Source: G963662605 sp963667005 (GTDB lineage Bacteria > Bacteroidota > Ignavibacteria > Ignavibacteriales > Ignavibacteriaceae). Taken from it: 64,000 bases of DNA. Made by a program: the position numbers and the translations under genes. Of the stretch, positions 7,459-16,682 are shown piece after piece; the stretch's first letter is position 1; every line of letters starts with the position of its first letter. The notes under the pieces are model-generated. The model saw only the letters and a program-made list of their open reading frames with translations, searched no databases and was not told where the DNA came from. Location of the stretch: the NCBI GenBank assembly GCA_963667005.1, contig OY762937.1, positions 558,001-622,000 of the forward strand, given 5' to 3'.

Positions 7459-10400
7459 TTAGCTAAATAAAATATTGATGTCTTCTTTGGTCAGCTTCTT
7501 GAACAATCCGGTTTCCTCGGCAATAATAGTTTCGACGAGGTTCCGTTTCTTTTCCTGCAGAGAAAGGATTTTTTCCTCTACGCTATTCTTTGTAATAAAT
7601 TTATAAACGAAAACATTTTTATCCTGACCGATGCGGTGCGTTCTGTCGGTCGCCTGATTTTCTACGGCCGGATTCCACCACGGATCATAGTGGAACACAT
7701 AATCGGCGGCCGTAAGGTTCAAACCGAATCCACCCGCTTTAAGACTGATCAGGAATACTTTAACTTCTTCATTGTTCTGAAAATTATTGACACAAGCCTC
7801 GCGGTCTTTCGTGTTGCCGGTCAAATATTCGTAGGTTATGCCCTGCTCGTCCAAATGTGTCTTTATGATATCGAGCATCTTGACGAACTGCGAGAATACG
7901 AGCACCTTGTGCCCTTCTGCAACAACGCGCTCGATCATATCCTTAAACTCTTCGAACTTACCGCTATTATCTGAAAAATTATCGTGTACCAACACAGGGT
8001 GATTGCATATCTGACGCAAGCGAAGTAATCCTTCAATAATCTTCATGCCGGACTGCGCCATTCCTTTTTCTTCAATCTCCTGCATGATCTCCGCCCGTAT
8101 AGTATCGCGCATTGAGTTATACAGTGACTGCTGTTCTTCTTCCATCTCACAGTAATGAATGATTTCGCTTTTAGGCGGCAACTCTTTTGCCACCACCGAT
8201 TTTGTTCTGCGTAGAACAAACGGATAGATCAACTTTCTTAACAGCGCTGCTTCATCCGAACTTCCGTTTTTCTGAATCGGCTTCATGAAGTGATCCTGGA
8301 ACTTAGTCATTGTTCCAAGCATGCCAGGGTTCAGGAAAGAAATTTGAGACCAAAGTTCGAGAAGATTATTTTCAACCGGTGTGCCGGTAAGGCATAATTT
8401 ATTTTTTGCTTTTAGCTGACGCACAAGGCGTGAAGATTTTGCCAGCGGATTTTTTATTTTTTGGGATTCATCCAGAATGATATAGTTGAAAGTAAATCCC
8501 TTAAGCAGTTCAATATCTCTTAAAAGGATACCGTAACTTGTCATAACAATATCATAGTTGGAAAAATTATCTCCGGTTCCCTTTTCACGCTCCGTACCCG
8601 TATGATTTAATATCGTTAATTCCGGAGCAAATTTAGAGGCTTCGTTTATCCAATTAAATACTACGGATGTAGGCGCAACAACAAGCGAAGTAGATTTTCC
8701 GCTGCTGCGTTTTTCATTAAGCAGCAGAGCAAGCACCTGTATTGTTTTACCCAATCCCATATCGTCTGCAAGAATGCCGCCGAAACCATATTTTTGTAAA
8801 AAGTAAAACCAGTCAAAACCATGCCGCTGATAGGTGCGTAATACCTTCTGAAATTCATCAGGCGGCAGAACGCTTTCAATTTTATCGAAATTTTTCAACC
8901 GGTCCAGATGCTCATCAAATGCTTTATCAGCAGTACCGCTATCAGCGTTGTGCAGCAGATAATCAACAACCAAGGCTTGTGATTGTGCAAAGCGTACTCT
9001 GCCGTCTTTCACATCACCGAGGAAAAACATCTGCTGAAATTTCTTCAGCCATTCGTCGGTAAGTTTCCCTATTGAGCCATCGCTTAGCTGAATGTATGTC
9101 TTCTTTTTGCGGATAAGATTCATCAGTTCCTGAACATGAACCGTGTTACCACCTATCTGAATATCCGTTTGCACATCAAACCAATTAATGCCGGAGACTA
9201 TGCGAACAGCTATACTCGGTTGGGCTTGGTTAATGCGGTATTTTTTTAATTCAGCCTGGCCGAAAATTTCAAAACCCTTTTCTTCCCAGAAAGGAAGTGC
9301 TTTAAATAGAAAGTCCACGGGATTATTTCTGGGCGTAAAAAATCCGGTCGCGGTTTCTTTAATATACAGTTCACGCATTTCCGAAAGCGCATCGCGTTCA
9401 GCAGCCAGATGTCTATGCACGCGCACGATCTGTCCGTCAGTGTACAACGAATACACTTCATCGTCTTCCTTAACAAAAGGAATTGTGTAATTACCATAAC
9501 GGAACCGCAGTTGTATTACGAGCGATTCTTCCTCTTCCGAAAGGTACACCTGCTTTTGCGGCTCACCACGCAAATCACGGATTGAATAATAATCCGAGTC
9601 CACCAGCATTTCTTTAGCCAGCACCGGAAGATAATTTGTTTCGAAATATGCATTGAACGGAGCCGGCACTTTGATTACACCGTCGCTGATGGAGAAAAGC
9701 ACATACTGTTGGTATGATAAATTTTTCAACAGAAAAATAGTATCGCCCGAGAGACCCCAAATGGGTTCAATTAATATCGGTTGTATTCTTGATTTTGGCT
9801 TATTGAATGTATGGTGCTCTATTTGCAGCTGTAGTGTTTTGTTTTCCTTCTGCCGGGTAATAAACACACTTGCTTTCGCGGGTTCAGGATCAACATACAG
9901 TTTTCGCACGATTTTATAATTATCGCCTGTTGTCTGATAAATATACTGTCCGCGGAACGTCATTAATATCTGGGCGAATAATTTACTCTTGAGTATTTCT
10001 TCGCGTGAGTACGGCGTTTCGTAATTTTTCGAAATAAATATCGTTTGCTTGAATGCATCGCGTCCTAAAAACTCAAACAAAATTTTCTTTTCCGGCGACA
10101 CATGCTCGTTCTCCAGAAAATCACTTTCACGCGCAATATTCTGGGATACAATTGCACCGTCCTCGTTTCTTGTAATGGTTAAGGGAAGGAAACGAATTGC
10201 ATACTCAGAAATATCAACAGCCAGCGTCATTTCTTTTGTATTCTTTGGTGGAATTTTCTGAGTTTGTTTTATCGAGAGGAGCAGGTCAAAGCGGCGTTTA
10301 AAGGTGTTCAGTAGTTCAAGTTCGTGGATTTTCTTTCTTTCTTCTTCCTTTGCCGCAAGCTCTTCAGGAGTCGGTTCCGCCTTAACAACGGGAGCTTCGG

Positions 10401-10800
10401 GCTGGGGTTTTGCCTGCGGTTCATCAGGCGCACCTATAGAATCAATATGACTCTTGGCATTCTGAGGCAACTCAATGGGTAAATGCAGAGCAGCCCGTAT
10501 TTGATCAACATAATAATGTGAAACAAAGAAACCGATGTAGTTCAAATTAAACAAGACTGCTGCAATGTGCTTGCAGGCCATGGGCCCCAGTTTGTTGCAT
10601 TCGCAGTGCGTTTTCTCAGGAAATAATTCCCCGTTAAATTGCAATGTAACCTTGTAAAGCTTTGTTCCCATGACACTTGCGGTCACGATGCTCTGATCGA
10701 GCTTTACTTCGCTTACCCTTTCTTCACGAAAGTATGCATACCCCTTCGACTTACAGTCGGCGGTAAAGAGCTGTTCCGATATGGATTTTAGAGTATGCAT
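7459..10800 (-). CDS. SNF2-family helicase-like ATPase with N-terminal SWIM zinc finger
   Basis: A 1113-aa bacterial Swi2/Snf2 translocase. The N-terminus has a SWIM motif: Cys66-x-Cys68 and Cys76-x-His78 (HCECNKLGPMACKH). The C-terminal half has the SF2 core: Walker A in DDMGLGKTIQ, DESQKIKN in place of DEAH, SNF2-type GTPVENNL, VLVFSQFVKML, and motif VI with HRIGQDKNV. Residues ~140-160 are Ala/Glu/Pro-rich linker. Members of this class remodel protein-DNA or RNA polymerase complexes (as RapA does) and some appear in defence loci, but this neighbourhood has no defence genes, so I infer a housekeeping DNA/transcription role. The RBS is weak. Confidence 0.9.
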   Translation of the reverse strand: MHTLKSISEQLFTADCKSKGYAYFREERVSEVKLDQSIVTASVMGTKLYKVTLQFNGELFPEKTHCECNKLGPMACKHIAAVLFNLNYIGFFVSHYYVDQIRAALHLPIELPQNAKSHIDSIGAPDEPQAKPQPEAPVVKAEPTPEELAAKEEERKKIHELELLNTFKRRFDLLLSIKQTQKIPPKNTKEMTLAVDISEYAIRFLPLTITRNEDGAIVSQNIARESDFLENEHVSPEKKILFEFLGRDAFKQTIFISKNYETPYSREEILKSKLFAQILMTFRGQYIYQTTGDNYKIVRKLYVDPEPAKASVFITRQKENKTLQLQIEHHTFNKPKSRIQPILIEPIWGLSGDTIFLLKNLSYQQYVLFSISDGVIKVPAPFNAYFETNYLPVLAKEMLVDSDYYSIRDLRGEPQKQVYLSEEEESLVIQLRFRYGNYTIPFVKEDDEVYSLYTDGQIVRVHRHLAAERDALSEMRELYIKETATGFFTPRNNPVDFLFKALPFWEEKGFEIFGQAELKKYRINQAQPSIAVRIVSGINWFDVQTDIQIGGNTVHVQELMNLIRKKKTYIQLSDGSIGKLTDEWLKKFQQMFFLGDVKDGRVRFAQSQALVVDYLLHNADSGTADKAFDEHLDRLKNFDKIESVLPPDEFQKVLRTYQRHGFDWFYFLQKYGFGGILADDMGLGKTIQVLALLLNEKRSSGKSTSLVVAPTSVVFNWINEASKFAPELTILNHTGTEREKGTGDNFSNYDIVMTSYGILLRDIELLKGFTFNYIILDESQKIKNPLAKSSRLVRQLKAKNKLCLTGTPVENNLLELWSQISFLNPGMLGTMTKFQDHFMKPIQKNGSSDEAALLRKLIYPFVLRRTKSVVAKELPPKSEIIHYCEMEEEQQSLYNSMRDTIRAEIMQEIEEKGMAQSGMKIIEGLLRLRQICNHPVLVHDNFSDNSGKFEEFKDMIERVVAEGHKVLVFSQFVKMLDIIKTHLDEQGITYEYLTGNTKDREACVNNFQNNEEVKVFLISLKAGGFGLNLTAADYVFHYDPWWNPAVENQATDRTHRIGQDKNVFVYKFITKNSVEEKILSLQEKKRNLVETIIAEETGLFKKLTKEDINILFS

Positions 10801-11119
10801 AATAAAAATGTTCTATCCGACAAGTTCAGTAATACGTAGACGCGCGAAAATACGCGAAAGTACAATGTTTAAACTAATAATTTAAGAATTTCTATAATAA
10901 AATTGATATTAAGAAATGGCTGAAATGGAGAATTTGGACGTGCAACCTCACTATCTTGAAAAAAATCATGCAAATTCAGAAAAAAACAGGTTTTGGGGTA
11001 ATTTGATTATTGGGGATATTTTTAAACTATTTTGCCCATCCCCTTATTCCTCTTTTATTATATCAATAAAATTCTTTAACTTTTATGTTACATTTTTATA
11101 AAATAAGAGAAAAAACGAT
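10801..11119. other. Divergent promoter region, no gene
   Basis: An AT-rich spacer between the divergently transcribed SNF2 and ygeY-like genes. It contains a 61-codon open frame at 10916-11101 that lacks an RBS and protein-like composition. Promoters for both genes should lie here; I cannot place the boxes with confidence. Confidence 0.5.
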
Positions 11120-12304
11120 ATGGAAATAGCTAACAATATCAATGCGTTAGCCGCTCAGTTGAGTGACTATACGGCCAAAAATCTTTCGCGTTTAATTAAG
11201 ATCAAATCCGTCAGCCTTCAGGAAAAGGGAGTTTCGGAAGCGATCGTTGAAATGATGAAAGAAGCAGGATTTGATGATGCATATATAGACGGACTTGGAA
11301 ATGCGATTGGAAGAATTGGTAATGGTAAGAAAGTATTAGCTTTCGACGGGCACATTGATACTGTTGATGTAGGTAATATTAAGAACTGGACTAAGGATCC
11401 TTTTTCCGGCGAAATTGATGACGAATATGTATACGGAAGAGGAACAACAGATCAGACCGGCGGCGTAGCGTCATTTATTACCGCAGGAAAAATCATCAAA
11501 GAACTCGGTTTGCACAACGATGCAACAATTTACTTTGTCGGTTCTGTTATTGAAGAAGACTGCGACGGCCTCTGCTGGAAGTATATCGTTGAAGAAGGCA
11601 AACTTCGCCCTGACTTTGTCGTACTTACCGAGCCTACTAATCTTAACATCTATCGCGGCCACCGCGGAAGAATGGAAATAGAGGTATCGTTCTATGGTAT
11701 CTCCTGCCACGGTTCAGCTCCTGAAAGAGGTAAGAACGCTATTTATATGGCTTCACAGGCTGCACTTGAAATCGAAAAACTTAACGAACGTTTGCAGTCC
11801 GATGAATTCCTTGGCAAAGGTACCGTCACCGTAACGGAATTCGTTTCAGGCAGCCCGTCACTTTGCGCAGTCGCAGACTTTGCAAAAATCCACCTCGATC
11901 GCCGCTTGACCTGGGGTGAGGATAAAGAACTTGCCGTTAAGCAGGTTGAAGAAATCGTCAGCAAATGGGGTGCTAAAGTTGAAGTACTCAACTATCATGA
12001 AAAAGCATTTACCGGCCTCGAATACGGTATGGAAAAATATTACCCGACCTGGAAAATGGAAGAAAGCCATCCGCTTGTTCAATCAGGCGCAAAAGCTTTT
12101 AAAGATTTGTTCAGCAAAGATCCGGTTATTGACAAATGGACATTCTCAACCAACGGCGTTACTATCCGCGGCGTATACGGAATTCCGGCAATCGGATTTG
12201 GTCCAGGCAACGAAGTTATTGCACATGCACCAAACGAAAAAGTTGAAAGAGAGCATCTCGTAAAGGCTTCTGCCTTTTATGCATATCTTGCACAGATTAT
12301 ATAA
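11120..12304 (+). CDS. ygeY: YgeY-like M20 family metallohydrolase
   Basis: A 394-aa M20 amidohydrolase (acetylornithine deacetylase/succinyl-diaminopimelate desuccinylase superfamily) closest in motif to the 'selenium metabolism-linked' YgeY group. Metal ligands are in FDGHIDTVD (His plus catalytic Asp), YGRGTTDQTGG (bridging Asp), EEDCDG (catalytic Glu) and the C-terminal GFGPGNEVIAHAPNE (His). The dimerisation-domain His is in GISCHGSAPERG. It is expected to be cytosolic and to hydrolyse an N-acyl or carbamoyl-type amide. Only 38 bp separate it from the carbamoyltransferase gene downstream, so the two form an operon, as ygeW and ygeY do in enterobacteria. The true substrate is unknown. Confidence 0.82.
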   Translation: MEIANNINALAAQLSDYTAKNLSRLIKIKSVSLQEKGVSEAIVEMMKEAGFDDAYIDGLGNAIGRIGNGKKVLAFDGHIDTVDVGNIKNWTKDPFSGEIDDEYVYGRGTTDQTGGVASFITAGKIIKELGLHNDATIYFVGSVIEEDCDGLCWKYIVEEGKLRPDFVVLTEPTNLNIYRGHRGRMEIEVSFYGISCHGSAPERGKNAIYMASQAALEIEKLNERLQSDEFLGKGTVTVTEFVSGSPSLCAVADFAKIHLDRRLTWGEDKELAVKQVEEIVSKWGAKVEVLNYHEKAFTGLEYGMEKYYPTWKMEESHPLVQSGAKAFKDLFSKDPVIDKWTFSTNGVTIRGVYGIPAIGFGPGNEVIAHAPNEKVEREHLVKASAFYAYLAQII

Positions 12305-12342
12305 TTACAATTAGTACAACGATAAATAAAAAGGAACATCAC

Positions 12343-13353
12343 ATGGTTTCAAACTTAAAAGGCAGACATTTTATTACCGAAGATACCTGGACAAAACAGG
12401 AACTCGATACGGTATTCGAGGTAGCTTTTGATTTAAAGAAAAAATTTGCTCTCGAAATACCGACACGTATTCTGAGAGACAAAACATTGTTCATGATGTT
12501 TTTTGAACAGTCAACCCGTACAAGAAACTCCATGGAAGCCGGAATGACACAGCTCGGTGGACACGCTCACGATTTAACTCCGGACAAAATGCAGATTTCA
12601 CACGGCGAAGTACCAAAAGATACCGCTATCATCCTCTCACGCATGGGTCACGGTATTGCAGTACGTAACTGCTTCTACGGTGTCGGATTAAAATATCTCG
12701 AAGAAATGGCAAAGTATTCACAGAGACCGATCATGTCTTTGCAGGATGACGTATATCATCCGTTCCAGGGACTTGCCGACCTTATGACTATTTTTGAGCA
12801 CTTCGGAAGAAATACCCGCAACCTGAAAGTAACTGTTTCCTGGGCTTATGCAAATACCCACTCGAAACCATTATCAGTTCCACAGACACAGATTCTCCTT
12901 TTCCCCCGTTACGGTATTGACGTTACTGTTGCGCATCCAAAAGAATTCCCGCTCAGCAAGAACATTGTTGAAAAAGCAAAACAAAATGCTCTCGCCGGCG
13001 GCGGAAGTTTGAAATTCACCAACGATATGGATGAAGCTTTTGAAGGTGCCGATATTGTCGTTCCTAAAAACTGGGGCGGATTCGGCCACTACGATGTTGA
13101 TTACTTCCTCCAGAACGAAGCTGAATGCAAAAAAGAAATGAGCAGCAATCTGGCTAAATATAAAAACTGGATTTGCGACGACAAACGCATTAAGCTTGCA
13201 AGCAAGAACGTGAAATTAATGCACGCTCTTCCTGCTGACCGCGGCAACGAAGTTACCGATGAAATTCTGGACAACCCGGATATTTCCATCGTCTTCGACG
13301 AAGCAGAAAACAGACTGCACACCGCGAAAGCAATTATGTCTTTAGTGATGTAA
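12343..13353 (+). CDS. ygeW: YgeW-like knotted carbamoyltransferase
   Basis: A 336-aa member of the aspartate/ornithine carbamoyltransferase superfamily. The carbamoyl-phosphate loop is STRTR (57-61). HGEVPKDTA, LQDDVYHPFQGLADLMT, and especially SWAYANTHSKPLSVPQ resemble E. coli YgeW, whose substrate is undefined. The motif that is HCLP in ornithine enzymes reads HALP here (294-297), losing the Cys. RBS AAGGAAC precedes the ATG. With the M20 hydrolase upstream it may act in a catabolic or biosynthetic route for an N-carbamoylated amino acid. It could also replace argF/argF' in arginine synthesis with the M20 enzyme as deacylase; the sequence does not decide this. Confidence 0.75.
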   Translation: MVSNLKGRHFITEDTWTKQELDTVFEVAFDLKKKFALEIPTRILRDKTLFMMFFEQSTRTRNSMEAGMTQLGGHAHDLTPDKMQISHGEVPKDTAIILSRMGHGIAVRNCFYGVGLKYLEEMAKYSQRPIMSLQDDVYHPFQGLADLMTIFEHFGRNTRNLKVTVSWAYANTHSKPLSVPQTQILLFPRYGIDVTVAHPKEFPLSKNIVEKAKQNALAGGGSLKFTNDMDEAFEGADIVVPKNWGGFGHYDVDYFLQNEAECKKEMSSNLAKYKNWICDDKRIKLASKNVKLMHALPADRGNEVTDEILDNPDISIVFDEAENRLHTAKAIMSLVM

Positions 13354-13375
13354 TATTTGCTCAAACGCACTTACT

Positions 13376-13404
13376 AAGCCGCCTCATTTTGGGGCGGCTT
13401 TTGC
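13376..13404 (+). terminator. Terminator after ygeY-ygeW
   Basis: AAGCCGCC (13376-13383), nine-nt loop, GGCGGCTT (13393-13400), followed by a short T-rich stretch, 23 nt past the stop codon. Confidence 0.75.
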
Positions 13405-13702
13405 ATTTATAGAATCACCCTGCACATATCAATATATAGTCATTTTTCTTGACTATGCAGATTTAAATTATTAGCTTCAATCGTTGCAATTTTAATTGTT
13501 ATTACCGGTTTGAATAGTGTTCGTGTTGTAAGAGGTTTAAAAACTTTTTGAGATTTACCCCTATGCAGATGCAGTGCGCGAAAGTCTTTTATAATAGACC
13601 GATGAGCAAAATGGTTTATAAGCGTTTGCTCAAGACAATTCATGAAGGCAACCATACTCTGCAAATCTCCCCCCTCATTATTACCATCACCGGACACCAA
13701 TC
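13405..13702. other. Leader region of the signalling operon, no gene
   Basis: About 300 bp between the terminator and the kinase ATG. A minus-strand open frame of 86 codons (13440-13700) has no RBS and no recognisable features. The spacer is AT-rich and should hold the operon promoter; no repeat-family unit was found in it. Confidence 0.4.
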
Positions 13703-16189
13703 ATGAAAGCCTCATTTGAGAAAAAAAGTTTTACCGTCACGGTTCTGACTTTTACAGCTTTATTTGCATCAATTATTCTCCTTGGCACATATATTTTTAC
13801 GGTTCAAAGGGATCGCCTAATCAATCTTGCTGAAGGCCAACTATTAACTATTGCAAATTTGAAGGTGCAGCAAATTGTTATACGAAGAGAAGAACGCATA
13901 AACGACGGACTGAATTTATTTAATGATTTTGCATTCGGCGATGAGATAAAGAAGTGGCAAAATAACCGGTCGGACAAAAGACTCGAAAAAAGAATTAACT
14001 CATACCTGCGAAATTTCCGGCAGTTGATTTACAAAAATTACTATCTACTCGATAATAATCTCAATATTATCGCATCAGATACCTCCGCATTCAACCCCAT
14101 TGACTCTATAACAAAAATGAATATTACTCTGGCTGCAAAAAACAGAGGTCCTGTATTATCTGATTTATATGAAAATCAAATTTCCGGGCGGGTTGAAATG
14201 GATTTAATTGTTCCACTGCTGCCGGAGAATGTGTGTGTCGGATTTATTATTCTTAAAGTTGATCCGTACCGGAAGTTATTCCCCATCATAAAACAATGGC
14301 CTATTCCAAGTAATTCAGCCGAGACACTTCTGGCTGAATTAGTCGACAGCGCCGTAGTTTTTATCAATGAGCTACGACATGTAAAAAACACCCCATTCAA
14401 GTTATCCGTGTCCATGAAGGATACAAATATTTTAGCGGTAAAAGGGTTTATGGGACGCTCCGGTATTGTAAGTGGTGTTGACTATAGACATGTGCCTGTC
14501 ATAGGGGCAGTAGCCAGAGTCCCGGGAACTGAATGGCTCATTGTGACAAAAATAGATAAAAGTGAATTATTATATCCTATTTATCAACGAGCAATCCTGA
14601 TATTCGGTGCAGCCCTTCTCCTCATTTTATTGAGCGCAACTATTATGTACTTACAGTGGAAAGCTCATCAACGGAAACAGCAGTCAGACCTTCTGGAAAT
14701 TGAAATATTACGGATGAAAACAGAACAGGAACTGCTGGAAAGCGAAGAAAAATTTCAATCTATGTTCCAAAACATGAATGAAGGAGCCGTTCTTCACCAG
14801 CTCCTTTTTGATGAAAACCACAACCCGATTGATTATAAACTTATATCACTAAACCCGGCATTTGAAACAAACACCGGCATTAACATTAAAACCGCCACCG
14901 GTGCTGTTGGCAGCGAACTTTACGGTCTTATTCCCCCACCGTATTTTGATAAGTATTCCCACGTGGCTCTAACCGGAATACCGTATTCATTTGAAACATT
15001 TTATCCTCCTCTCAATAAATATTTTCAAATATCCGTCTTCTCTCCAAAAAAAGATTGGTTCACTACTATTTTTACCGATGTAACCGAAACAAAGCTTGCC
15101 ACTGAAAAAATAAAAGAAAGCGAGGAACAGTTCAGTACTCTTGTCCGGCTTTCTCCTGTCGGCCTTTTCCGTACGGATATGGACGGTATAATAAACTACT
15201 GGAATGAAAAGCTGATTGAAATTACTGGAATACAAACAGAAGACGCAATCGGACAATACTTTCTTAACAGTGTTCTCGAAGATGATAAAGCTATTGTTCA
15301 AGATATTTGGAATGATCTTATCTTGAATAATTCTCCTTTCAATATGCAGCTTCGTTTTAAGCACCGGGACGGCTCTGTCATTTGGGTTATCGGACAGGCC
15401 GAGGTGATTTCCCGCGAAGAAAAAAAAGAAGTTCTTTGTACCGTTACCGATATAAATTCCATTAAGAAAATGGAAGAAGATCTTAAAAATTCGCTGATGC
15501 TGCTTGAGCAGTCAAACAAAGAACTGGAACAGTTCGCCTACGTAGCCTCGCACGACTTACAGGAACCTCTTCGCATGGTATCCAGCTACACGCAGCTGTT
15601 TGCAAAAAAATTTAGCAGCATAATTGATGGCGACGGCGCTAATTATATTAAATATGCCGTTGACGGAGCAATGAGAATGCAAATGCTTATTAATGACTTG
15701 CTGGATTATTCCCGAATTACGCGACAGGAACAGACTTTTCAGGAGATCGCGGTATCTAAAGTACTTGGTTTAGTTATTTCAAATCTGCAAAAAAAGATAG
15801 AAGAGTCGGGTGCAGTTATTACCAATGATCATTTGCCGGTCGTTTTAGGTAGCGAACAACAGTTGATTCGTGTCTTTCAGAATCTTCTGGATAATGCTTT
15901 AAAATACCGGAGTGAAGAAATTCCACTGATCCACATTTCAGTCAATGCATTGGAAGATATGTATCGTTTCGGTATAACCGATAACGGCATTGGCATAGAC
16001 GAAGAATACAAGGACAGAGTTTTTGAGATTTTTGAGCGTCTGCATTCTGCGGCCGCTTACCCGGGCACCGGTATAGGCCTTGCCATTTGCAAAAAAATAA
16101 TTGAAAAGTTGGGCGGTAAAATCTGGCTTGAATCAAATCGCGAAAGAGGTGTTACGTTTTATTTTACTTTGAAGAAAGGAATCAACTGA
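13703..16189 (+). CDS. Membrane PAS sensor histidine kinase
   Basis: An 828-aa kinase. A first TM helix (residues ~12-31) and a second (~296-316, LIFGAALLLILLSATIMYL) enclose an extracytoplasmic sensor of about 260 residues. Two PAS-type domains follow (from ~350, and a clear one from FSTLVRLSPVGLFRTDMDG). The dimerisation/phosphoacceptor helix is FAYVASHDLQEPLRMVSSYT, the phytochrome-kinase style HisKA, and the ATPase domain has NALKYR (N box), DNGIGID (G1) and GTGIGLAICKKI (G2). The stop codon overlaps the next start (TGATG), so the response regulator is translationally coupled and is the likely phosphate acceptor. The stimulus is unknown. No clear SD precedes the ATG. Confidence 0.88.
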   Translation: MKASFEKKSFTVTVLTFTALFASIILLGTYIFTVQRDRLINLAEGQLLTIANLKVQQIVIRREERINDGLNLFNDFAFGDEIKKWQNNRSDKRLEKRINSYLRNFRQLIYKNYYLLDNNLNIIASDTSAFNPIDSITKMNITLAAKNRGPVLSDLYENQISGRVEMDLIVPLLPENVCVGFIILKVDPYRKLFPIIKQWPIPSNSAETLLAELVDSAVVFINELRHVKNTPFKLSVSMKDTNILAVKGFMGRSGIVSGVDYRHVPVIGAVARVPGTEWLIVTKIDKSELLYPIYQRAILIFGAALLLILLSATIMYLQWKAHQRKQQSDLLEIEILRMKTEQELLESEEKFQSMFQNMNEGAVLHQLLFDENHNPIDYKLISLNPAFETNTGINIKTATGAVGSELYGLIPPPYFDKYSHVALTGIPYSFETFYPPLNKYFQISVFSPKKDWFTTIFTDVTETKLATEKIKESEEQFSTLVRLSPVGLFRTDMDGIINYWNEKLIEITGIQTEDAIGQYFLNSVLEDDKAIVQDIWNDLILNNSPFNMQLRFKHRDGSVIWVIGQAEVISREEKKEVLCTVTDINSIKKMEEDLKNSLMLLEQSNKELEQFAYVASHDLQEPLRMVSSYTQLFAKKFSSIIDGDGANYIKYAVDGAMRMQMLINDLLDYSRITRQEQTFQEIAVSKVLGLVISNLQKKIEESGAVITNDHLPVVLGSEQQLIRVFQNLLDNALKYRSEEIPLIHISVNALEDMYRFGITDNGIGIDEEYKDRVFEIFERLHSAAAYPGTGIGLAICKKIIEKLGGKIWLESNRERGVTFYFTLKKGIN

Positions 16190-16635
16190 TGTCTATCAAA
16201 GCAACAAATATAAGCCCTATTGACATCCTGCTTGTTGAGGATAATCCGGGGGATGTGCAGCTTACCAAAGAAGCATTGGAAGAAACAAAAGTTCTCACCA
16301 ATCTTTTTGTGGTAGAAAACGGTGTTGAAGCGCTTGATTTTCTCTATCAGAGGAACCAGTACACATCAGCCATTCGCCCTGATATTATCTTTCTGGACTT
16401 GAATCTGCCTTTGAAAAACGGCAGAGAAGTTCTGGAAATTATTAAAGGCGATGAAGGCTTAAAGAGAATTCCAGTAGTAATTCTTACCTCATCAAAAGCC
16501 GAGGAAGACATTGTCAAGTCATATAATCTTCATGCAAACTGCTATATAACAAAGCCGCTGGATTTTAATCAATTTGCCGGTGTAGTAAAAGCTATTGAAG
16601 ATTTTTGGTTTACTGTTGTAAAACTTCCACAGTAA
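16189..16635 (+). CDS. Rcp1-like single-domain response regulator
   Basis: A 148-aa stand-alone receiver. Acidic pocket in LLVEDNPGDVQLTKEALEE, phospho-acceptor Asp in IIFLDLNLPLKNGREVL, Thr in VVILTSSKAEEDI, and Lys in YITKPLDF. The EDNPGD signature and the 'NG' after the Asp motif are typical of Rcp1-type partners of phytochrome-class kinases. It has no output domain, so it acts as a phosphate shuttle or by protein binding. It starts one nt inside the upstream kinase gene and ends 47 bp before the hybrid kinase, so all three genes are likely co-transcribed. Confidence 0.9.
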   Translation: MSIKATNISPIDILLVEDNPGDVQLTKEALEETKVLTNLFVVENGVEALDFLYQRNQYTSAIRPDIIFLDLNLPLKNGREVLEIIKGDEGLKRIPVVILTSSKAEEDIVKSYNLHANCYITKPLDFNQFAGVVKAIEDFWFTVVKLPQ

Positions 16636-16682
16636 AACGAAATTTGTTGTTATCCATTATGGAAATTCCGAAAGGAAAGAAA

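Noticed and set aside
7459..10800. SNF2 helicase as part of a DISARM/DRD-type defence locus
   Set aside because: None of the partner genes (methyltransferase, DUF1998, PLD nuclease) is present nearby; SWIM-SNF2 proteins are common core genes.
10916..11101. 61-codon plus-strand open frame upstream of ygeY
   Set aside because: No ribosome site and AT-driven composition (Phe/Ile/Asn); most likely chance.
13440..13700. 86-codon minus-strand open frame before the kinase operon
   Set aside because: No ribosome site, no recognisable domain, and it lies where the operon promoter should be.
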